Assembly (NCBI GenBank): GCA_002083405.1
Contig: LVWT01000054.1
Location: forward strand, 89,006 to 153,005
Direction: 5' to 3'
Source of the DNA: Nitrospira sp. SG-bin2
GTDB taxonomy: Bacteria; Nitrospirota; Nitrospiria; Nitrospirales; Nitrospiraceae
DNA length: 64,000 bases
The stretch's first letter is position 1, and each line of letters opens with the position of its first letter. The position numbers were made by a program, and so were the translations under genes. Under the pieces are notes generated by a model that had not been told where the DNA came from, did no database searches, and saw only the letters and a program-made list of their open reading frames with translations. Of this stretch, positions 58,692 to 64,000 are shown piece by piece.

Positions 58692-59399
58692 TTAAGCCGC
58701 GACAGCCGGATTTCCGATGCGCAACTCGATTTTGTTCTTGTCAGCCCATTCGCTGGCGATTTCGTAGGCTGCCTTCACGGTTGCCAAGTTTTTGGCCAGC
58801 AGCATTTCCTTCTTGGCGAATTTCTTCTTGATGGCTTCGTCCAGGGAGGCAGTCCCTCCGGAGGCCACGAACTTCTTGCCGAACCGCTCTTGGAGCGCGC
58901 CGTCGAGGGCGTCCATCGAGACGCACTTGGTAATGCCTGCCACGGAGCCGATCATCGCCATATTCGTCGAAAGTTCCGTGCCCGCCACTTCAATGGCCAA
59001 CTCGGTGCCTGCAATATAAAACACCGCGACGTTCAAATCCTTGAGCCGCTCCACATCGTCATCGGACAGCAACGGCTGGGCGGAATTGATGACGACCACG
59101 CCGCCTTCCTTCACGCCGGAGTAAAAGGGCATGGTATAGCTTTTCCCCATGGTGATGACTTGGGGATGGAAGACCTGAATGACATCGGGGAATACCAACT
59201 CGCCACGGTCGTAGATCCGCTCGATGCCGATGCGGCAATAACTCTCCGCCGGCGCCATGCGCTTCTCGGCGCCGAAGAACGGGTTGGAGATGGAAAACTT
59301 ACCGTCCCGGTTGGCAGCCATGGCCAAGACGTGCGCGGCGGTGACCGCGCCTTGCCCGCCCAAACCGGACATCCGAATATTCAATCGTCGCTTAATCAT
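58692..59399 (-). CDS. forG: 2-oxoacid:ferredoxin oxidoreductase, gamma subunit
   Basis: 235 residues from ATG 59399. The gamma-domain signature is RMSGLGGQGAVTAAHVLAMA, followed by SISNPFFGAEKRMAPAESYC and NMAMIGSVAGITKCVSMDAL. It forms part of the heteromeric 2-oxoacid oxidoreductase. GGAGGCAGAC precedes the start. Confidence 0.9.
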   Translation of the reverse strand: MIKRRLNIRMSGLGGQGAVTAAHVLAMAANRDGKFSISNPFFGAEKRMAPAESYCRIGIERIYDRGELVFPDVIQVFHPQVITMGKSYTMPFYSGVKEGGVVVINSAQPLLSDDDVERLKDLNVAVFYIAGTELAIEVAGTELSTNMAMIGSVAGITKCVSMDALDGALQERFGKKFVASGGTASLDEAIKKKFAKKEMLLAKNLATVKAAYEIASEWADKNKIELRIGNPAVAA

Positions 59400-59418
59400 A
59401 TGTCTGCCTCCGGTCTGA

Positions 59419-60327
59419 CTATGCTGATGCCTGGCCTGCCAGCTGCTTGGCAGCTGCTTTCCGTTCCTTGTCCTTCGCCGCCAATTCGGCAAGCAATTGC
59501 TTGGCCGGCTCGCTGACGTATTCCTTGTAGGCGAACCGCTCGGTCGGCTTCTCCGAATCACGCATCTCTTGCAGCCCTTCCATGCTGTTCTTGCCGATTT
59601 CCAGGATGCAGGGCGTGTAGAGCTGCAGATAGGTCGGGCCGATCTCACGGGCTACATGGACGGCGTTCCGGATGACCTTTTCGACCAGAGACGGCTTGCT
59701 GACCGTGCAATTGACGACATAGTGGCAACCGGACTCGCGTGCGATCTCAGGCAGCCGCACCTTGTCGAACAGTTTGCCGACCGGGGCCATCTTGGCGACG
59801 AACCCCTTTTGCATCAATCCGCTTTCCTGACCGCCGGTATTGGCATAGAGCTCATTATCAAAGCAAATCGTCGTGAACTTTTCTTGTCTGAACCAGGCTT
59901 GCAACGTCATGTCCAAACCGATATCGACGGTTGCGCCATCGCCGGCAAGGACGACGACATCCTTGACGCGGCCTGGGAAGCGGACGCTCAAAGCACGCTT
60001 CAGGCCGGAAGCGATCGCATTCTGGTTGCCGAACAGAGAGTGGATGTTATGCACGGCCACCATCGGGAACACCAAGCTGGTGCAGCCTGTGGAGCCGACC
60101 ATGACGGTGTCTTCCGGGTTCGGGAGCGAGGCCAAGATGTAGCGGAAGGCCATGGACTCCGGGCAACCGGCGCAGAGCGAGTGCTGCTCGATAAGTTCCT
60201 TGGAGGAACCGATGTCTTTCCAGCCACGATCTTCCTTGCCGTAGGTGGCGCTCTTCACGAGATCCTGATAATCCGACGGCATGATGTCGTACAGGTCTTC
60301 AGAGATTTGAATACGCTCTTTGCTCAT
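59419..60327 (-). CDS. forB: 2-oxoacid:ferredoxin oxidoreductase, beta (TPP-binding) subunit
   Basis: 302 residues from ATG 60327 (GAGGAGG). The thiamine-diphosphate motif is GDGATVDIGLDMTLQAWFRQ with FDNELYANTGGQESG. The cluster-binding LCAGCPESMAFRYIL is near the N-terminus and CILEIGKN near the C-terminus. This subunit performs the oxidative decarboxylation chemistry. Confidence 0.93.
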   Translation of the reverse strand: MSKERIQISEDLYDIMPSDYQDLVKSATYGKEDRGWKDIGSSKELIEQHSLCAGCPESMAFRYILASLPNPEDTVMVGSTGCTSLVFPMVAVHNIHSLFGNQNAIASGLKRALSVRFPGRVKDVVVLAGDGATVDIGLDMTLQAWFRQEKFTTICFDNELYANTGGQESGLMQKGFVAKMAPVGKLFDKVRLPEIARESGCHYVVNCTVSKPSLVEKVIRNAVHVAREIGPTYLQLYTPCILEIGKNSMEGLQEMRDSEKPTERFAYKEYVSEPAKQLLAELAAKDKERKAAAKQLAGQASA

Positions 60328-60381
60328 TAGGGCCTCCTCAGGGTCGCTCGTTGGAGCGGCCCGGTTCAATGTCAGTACTGA

Positions 60382-61593
60382 TCAGCTTCCACGACCGGCC
60401 AGGGAGAAGGACTTCATCCCGAGGGCCGTCTTGATTTCAGACACGATGATTTCGGGCGGCATCGTCATACCGCCGCAAACGTGCGGGCCGGCATGGACGC
60501 GATGCGGGTTCGGGATGGTGGCGCGGATTTCCTTGGCCAGCCAGCCGGTTACATTGAACTCCGGGACGAAGATATGCTTGGCGTTCTTCGTCGCTTCACG
60601 GATTTCCTCTTCCGGCCAGGGACGCAGTGTTTTCACCTTGACGAGCCCGCAACGCACGCCTTCTTCTTCCAGGAGGCGGATGGCTTCGCGCCCCTGTGAA
60701 ACGGCCGTGCCGGACGCCACGATCAAGATATCGGCATCGGTGTTTTCCGTGTCGATCAGGCCGTTCAGCCAATGGATTGAGTGTTTCCTCGAACGTTCGA
60801 TCGCGGCCCAGATTTCCTGTTGCCAGCTCGCGTGGGTCGCATAGCTGATGTAGTTGCTCTTCATCACGAACGGATCGCGCATCATGCGGACCGGCGGGCA
60901 TTCCATATCCATGCAGGGCACCGGTGAACGATAGGGGTCGTACGGCGGCAAGCACATGTCGGCCGGCGTGAGATTCACCACGTCTTTCGTGTGCGTCACG
61001 AAGAACCCGTCGCAGCAGAGCGCGAGCGGCAGATGCACATCCGGCTCTTCCGAGACCATATAGCCCTTCAGAATCCAATCAAAAAAGTCCTGTGCCGTTT
61101 CCGCATGCCAGACGAGCATGCCGGTATTCAGCAGATAGGCAATTTCCAGTGTGTCCGGTTGGATCGAGAGCGGCGAATTGATGCCTCGGCAGGTGACGAT
61201 CATTTGAATCGGCAGCCGCGCACCGGCCCACATCGGGAAGTTTTCCATCGCGCGCATCGTGCCGGGGCCTGCCGTCGTTGTGAACACACGGGCACCGCCG
61301 AACGCCGCGCCGGCGCATTGCGACATAACCGCGAATTCGCTCTCGCCGCGGAAATAGTCACCGATATATCCTTCGGCAAACAATTCGCCGATCAACGCTG
61401 CCGCTTCCGATTGTGGAGTGATCGGATAGGCAATCATCACATCGCAGCTGGATCGACGGACGGCTTCCTTGATGACCTCGGAACCCGTAAAGAACGACGG
61501 GGTCCTTGGAGCTTCATTCATGAGCTTCCAGGCGTCTGTGTATGTTTGTCCCTTTTTGTTCTGTGTCCCGATAACCGAGGGGGGTGTAGCCAT
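60382..61593 (-). CDS. forA: 2-oxoacid:ferredoxin oxidoreductase, alpha subunit
   Basis: 403 residues. The family signature YPITPQSEAAALIGELFAEG and GESEFAVMSQCAGAAFGGAR are present, then VFTTTAGPGTMRAMENFPMW. The C-terminal half (VRCGLVKVKTLRPWPEEEIR) is the transketolase-C-like domain. AAAGGAGGC precedes the ATG. Confidence 0.93.
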   Translation of the reverse strand: MATPPSVIGTQNKKGQTYTDAWKLMNEAPRTPSFFTGSEVIKEAVRRSSCDVMIAYPITPQSEAAALIGELFAEGYIGDYFRGESEFAVMSQCAGAAFGGARVFTTTAGPGTMRAMENFPMWAGARLPIQMIVTCRGINSPLSIQPDTLEIAYLLNTGMLVWHAETAQDFFDWILKGYMVSEEPDVHLPLALCCDGFFVTHTKDVVNLTPADMCLPPYDPYRSPVPCMDMECPPVRMMRDPFVMKSNYISYATHASWQQEIWAAIERSRKHSIHWLNGLIDTENTDADILIVASGTAVSQGREAIRLLEEEGVRCGLVKVKTLRPWPEEEIREATKNAKHIFVPEFNVTGWLAKEIRATIPNPHRVHAGPHVCGGMTMPPEIIVSEIKTALGMKSFSLAGRGS

Positions 61594-61629
61594 GGATCCA
61601 GCCTCCTTTTTGGCTTGAGCTTCCGGTTC

Positions 61630-62265
61630 TTAGCTGGAAGCTCCGTTCTTGGCTGATTCCAGCCGTGGTTGGACTGTTCCTTTTAACCGTTTGATCGTCT
61701 CGGCCAGTTTCATGATTTTCTCGACCGATGCGTCGCGGAACGACAGCATCGCGTCTTCGTGGCCGGCTTGTGCGCACATGGCGATCGTATAGCATGAGGT
61801 GCCGCCACGAATAATTTTCAGCGACAAATTGGCTTGATGACAATGCACACCGACAAACATGCAGCAGTCGATTTTGTTGTGCCAGATGGTCAGATTCGGG
61901 TGGTTGGGATTGATTTCAACTTCCGGATTGATCTTCGGGTATTTGGGGCGATAATCCGGCATGGGGATCAGCATCGCATGTTGGCCCGGTTGAACACATT
62001 CCTTCAATGTGTTGTACAGATGCCGGATGGCTGTTGCTTTCTTTGCCGCCTTTTCATTCCAGGCCCATAAGACCAGCGGGCCGGGGAAAATCGTCGGCAC
62101 TTTCGCCATCAGAAACTGCCGCGCGGCTTCCTCGTACGCCTTTTCCTCCGGGGCGATGACGCCGTTGATATGGGCTTCGCCCGGGTTCGGCAACTGGATA
62201 CCCATGCTGGCGGCCGCTGGGGGTAGAAAGTGTTCAGGACCTGGGAGCACACGGTACTCGCTCAT
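61630..62265 (-). CDS. forE: 2-oxoacid:ferredoxin oxidoreductase, epsilon subunit
   Basis: 211 residues. It has no cofactor motif but matches the fifth subunit of the five-subunit enzymes of reductive-TCA bacteria such as Hydrogenobacter (ForE): CMFVGVHCHQANLSLKIIRG, SCYTIAMCAQAGHEDAMLSF. The operon order on the minus strand is E-A-B-G-D. Such complexes act on pyruvate or 2-oxoglutarate, and sequence alone cannot separate the two. Confidence 0.82.
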   Translation of the reverse strand: MSEYRVLPGPEHFLPPAAASMGIQLPNPGEAHINGVIAPEEKAYEEAARQFLMAKVPTIFPGPLVLWAWNEKAAKKATAIRHLYNTLKECVQPGQHAMLIPMPDYRPKYPKINPEVEINPNHPNLTIWHNKIDCCMFVGVHCHQANLSLKIIRGGTSCYTIAMCAQAGHEDAMLSFRDASVEKIMKLAETIKRLKGTVQPRLESAKNGASS

Positions 62266-62591
62266 TGCGGCCTACACTCCGAGTGAAAGGTTGACTTGAC
62301 TAGTTTGACTAAAGAGTAACGATTTTTCACAGGCTTACTCACACACTCTAATCTGTTTGCCATTCTTTCCGCAACCTCGCAGAAGGCCCAGGCTGGCGAG
62401 CTTTTGGGCTACAGAAACAGTGCAGGATTAGGCCTATGGGACTAACCCTTTTGCGAGTGCTCCAGTTCCAAGACTTCCATGGAGGCCACCATTATAGGGG
62501 GCCCTATCTTGGGTTGTCAAATGATGCCAGGGCGCTCATTTGTAGTGTTGTGAGTACACAGAATTGAAGAGCATAGTATGGTCAAACCTTG
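62266..62591. other. Intergenic region upstream of the oxidoreductase operon
   Basis: About 325 bases holding the minus-strand promoter of the operon. A palindromic ATAGGGGGCCCTAT-like sequence lies near 62495-62510. No gene supported. Confidence 0.45.
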
Positions 62592-63857
62592 CTAAGGGAT
62601 TTGTTTGCACGCTTCGACTGATCCAAGCATACAGGCATGCTCAAAGTCATCCTTTGCCAGGCGTCCTTGGAGTTGTTCACGGTAGAGCGTGGCTCTTGTG
62701 AGAAGCGCCCGCATATCTGCCGGCTCGGCTCGAAGCACTACGCTCAAGTCATCGATGGCTTGAGCTGGCTGGTTCAGCTTTCTATAGAGGTCGCTCCTGA
62801 GCAGGTAGGCTTCTTTGTAGTAGGGCATCCAGCCGTCCGGTACATGGGGGGTTATGGATTTTTGTAGAACGGCTAAGGCCGCCGACCACTGTTTGGCAGT
62901 CATAAGTTTGCGTGCCTGGCTGGTGTAGAGCGTGAGCAAACGAAGATGCGCAATGTCGAATAGCGGATCTAATGCAAGGGCGCGCTCGTATGAACGAACT
63001 GCGTCGTCCGTTCGATGGAGCCATGTGTATACGTCACCCTGGCCGAGCAGAGCCCAGATGTTTTGTGGATCGATGATCAGCGCTCGGTCAAAATCCATGC
63101 GGGCGTTATCGATGTACTTGGAGTATTCGCTGAGCTTGGCTTTCTTGGAATAGGCGGCTGACACGAGTTGTAGATAGGTCTGTCCGCGCACGACCAGGGG
63201 GGCTGTAGCCTGAGGGTCTAAGACAGCTGCTTCCGATGTCAGGTCCAGTTTCTGACGGAGGTTTGGTGTCAGGATCGCTTTTTCGAGCAGAGTGCGAGCT
63301 CGTTCGCGAGTTCCTCCTCGGCCGGGTGGTTCAATAACGAGCGTATGTACGCCGAGGGGAGTCTTTTTCATTTCCCGTAGTTGCGCCTTGAGTTCGGAAT
63401 TTTCCTTCTGTAGCCGTCGGAAGTGTTCAGCCAGCTGTTGTTCGGATTGCCAGCGTCGAATGGCGTCTTGCAGGTGGTCCAGATCGACGATCGCGCGGAT
63501 GCGGACAAAAAAGCTGGGACGATCCTGTTCGAAGGAGCGGGATGCTTCAAGAATTTCGGTTTTGGTAATGGCTGACGCAATCGTACGGATCTCCAGAGAA
63601 CTGGCCTGAAAACTTCTGCCGTCGGCATTTTTTTCAATATCGAGGAGCGTAGACTCGATATACATTCCTGCTTCTTCGATCGCTTTGCGCTTGGCCCGTT
63701 GGAGAACTTTTTCTTCGGCCTGAGCCAGCGTATCGCCGTCTGCCATTAGGTAATGGGCTTCTGCCACTACCGTGGTATCCAATGCCGACGCCGATGGAGG
63801 AAGAATACTGACTGTAGCGGTTGCGGCCAGAAGGGCTGCGATGTGGCGCAGAGACAT
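62592..63857 (-). CDS. Exported TPR protein
   Basis: 421 residues from ATG 63857. A signal peptide ends at SASALDTTV. Residues about 30-135 form a LPP20/DUF-type domain (AEEKVLQRAKRKAIEEAGMY, FFVRIRAIVDLDHLQDAIRR), then a coiled coil (HFRRLQKENSELKAQLREMK) and TPR repeats (AVRSYERALALDPLFDIAHL, LRSDLYRKLNQPAQAIDDLS). A periplasmic scaffold is likely. The start is supported by a compact signal sequence. Confidence 0.8.
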   Translation of the reverse strand: MSLRHIAALLAATATVSILPPSASALDTTVVAEAHYLMADGDTLAQAEEKVLQRAKRKAIEEAGMYIESTLLDIEKNADGRSFQASSLEIRTIASAITKTEILEASRSFEQDRPSFFVRIRAIVDLDHLQDAIRRWQSEQQLAEHFRRLQKENSELKAQLREMKKTPLGVHTLVIEPPGRGGTRERARTLLEKAILTPNLRQKLDLTSEAAVLDPQATAPLVVRGQTYLQLVSAAYSKKAKLSEYSKYIDNARMDFDRALIIDPQNIWALLGQGDVYTWLHRTDDAVRSYERALALDPLFDIAHLRLLTLYTSQARKLMTAKQWSAALAVLQKSITPHVPDGWMPYYKEAYLLRSDLYRKLNQPAQAIDDLSVVLRAEPADMRALLTRATLYREQLQGRLAKDDFEHACMLGSVEACKQIP

Positions 63858-63967
63858 ATGATAACTATACCATCCCCTCAAATCGGTGGAGAACGGTGTG
63901 CCGTAGGCAATGATTCAGCTTACTATATATGGTGACTATGAGGAGAACAAAAAGGTAGGAAAACCAG

Positions 63968-64000
63968 CTAGCAGGCTGTTGACAAACCCTCTTCTCCTCC
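63968..64000. repeat. Partial copy of the dispersed repeat, cut by the window end
   Basis: CTAGCAGGCTGTTGACAAAC matches, in inverted orientation, the terminus of the repeat at 45668-45791 (ctagcgggctgttgataaag) with a few mismatches. The rest lies outside the window. Confidence 0.45.

Overview
The window looks like a chromosomal segment of a Nitrospira-type nitrite oxidiser (phylum Nitrospirota). Four things point that way together: a Pup-like proteasome locus whose modifier ends in RTGE (the UBact type), a five-subunit 2-oxoacid:ferredoxin oxidoreductase of the reductive TCA cycle type, a respiratory cluster mixing two cytochrome bd-like subunits with a b6/Rieske module and many c-type cytochromes, and an SmbP-like metal-binding protein. 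GC is moderate to high throughout, except in a few AT-richer accessory patches.

Layout. 1-9.3 kb: envelope genes (MlaC-like, BamA-like), isoprenoid genes dxs and ispG, a GT87-like membrane glycosyltransferase, tRNA-Cys, hopanoid gene hpnH and a surface protein. 9.4-20.9 kb: an uninterrupted plus-strand respiratory cluster of ten further genes, with six c-type haem sites, two CydA-like proteins, a PRC-barrel/Rieske fusion, a b6-type cytochrome b and an NXR-gamma-like haem protein. 21-24 kb: ubiA and a lipoprotein carrying a degenerate caspase fold. 24.1-27.3 kb: a small island bounded by tRNA-Thr and a 48-bp exact repeat of its 3' end. 27.3-37.8 kb: a patchwork of a zinc protease, a response regulator, small membrane or basic proteins (several very short), an RRM protein, a nuclease, OmpA and SmbP-like proteins. 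37.9-45.6 kb: a CHASE2/sigma-54 regulator with a TPR/Sel1 partner, HIT, HD-domain, YjbQ and HtrA genes.

45.9-52.8 kb is the UBact/proteasome locus, in the order ATPase (ARC/Mpa), Dop, UBact, PrcB, PrcA, PafA: a full tagging, untagging, unfolding and degradation pathway. 53-57.2 kb holds a hydrolase and then accessory DNA (an HNH-like protein, an unknown, a HigBA toxin-antitoxin pair). 57.3-57.9 kb is a tRNA-Asn gene split inside its anticodon by a group I intron that encodes an HNH endonuclease. 58-62.3 kb is the oxidoreductase operon (E-A-B-G-D on the minus strand), and a TPR protein closes the window.

The respiratory cluster would carry electrons between quinone, c-type cytochromes and a terminal or reverse-flow partner. 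The ferredoxin oxidoreductase would draw on low-potential electrons for carbon fixation. The most unusual items are the intron-split tRNA-Asn, the tRNA-Thr island with a purely synonymously diverged gene remnant, the divergent CydA-like pair, a small gene that seems to start at ATC, and a structured spacer inside the proteasome operon. All functional calls come from reading sequence motifs; no database search was run.
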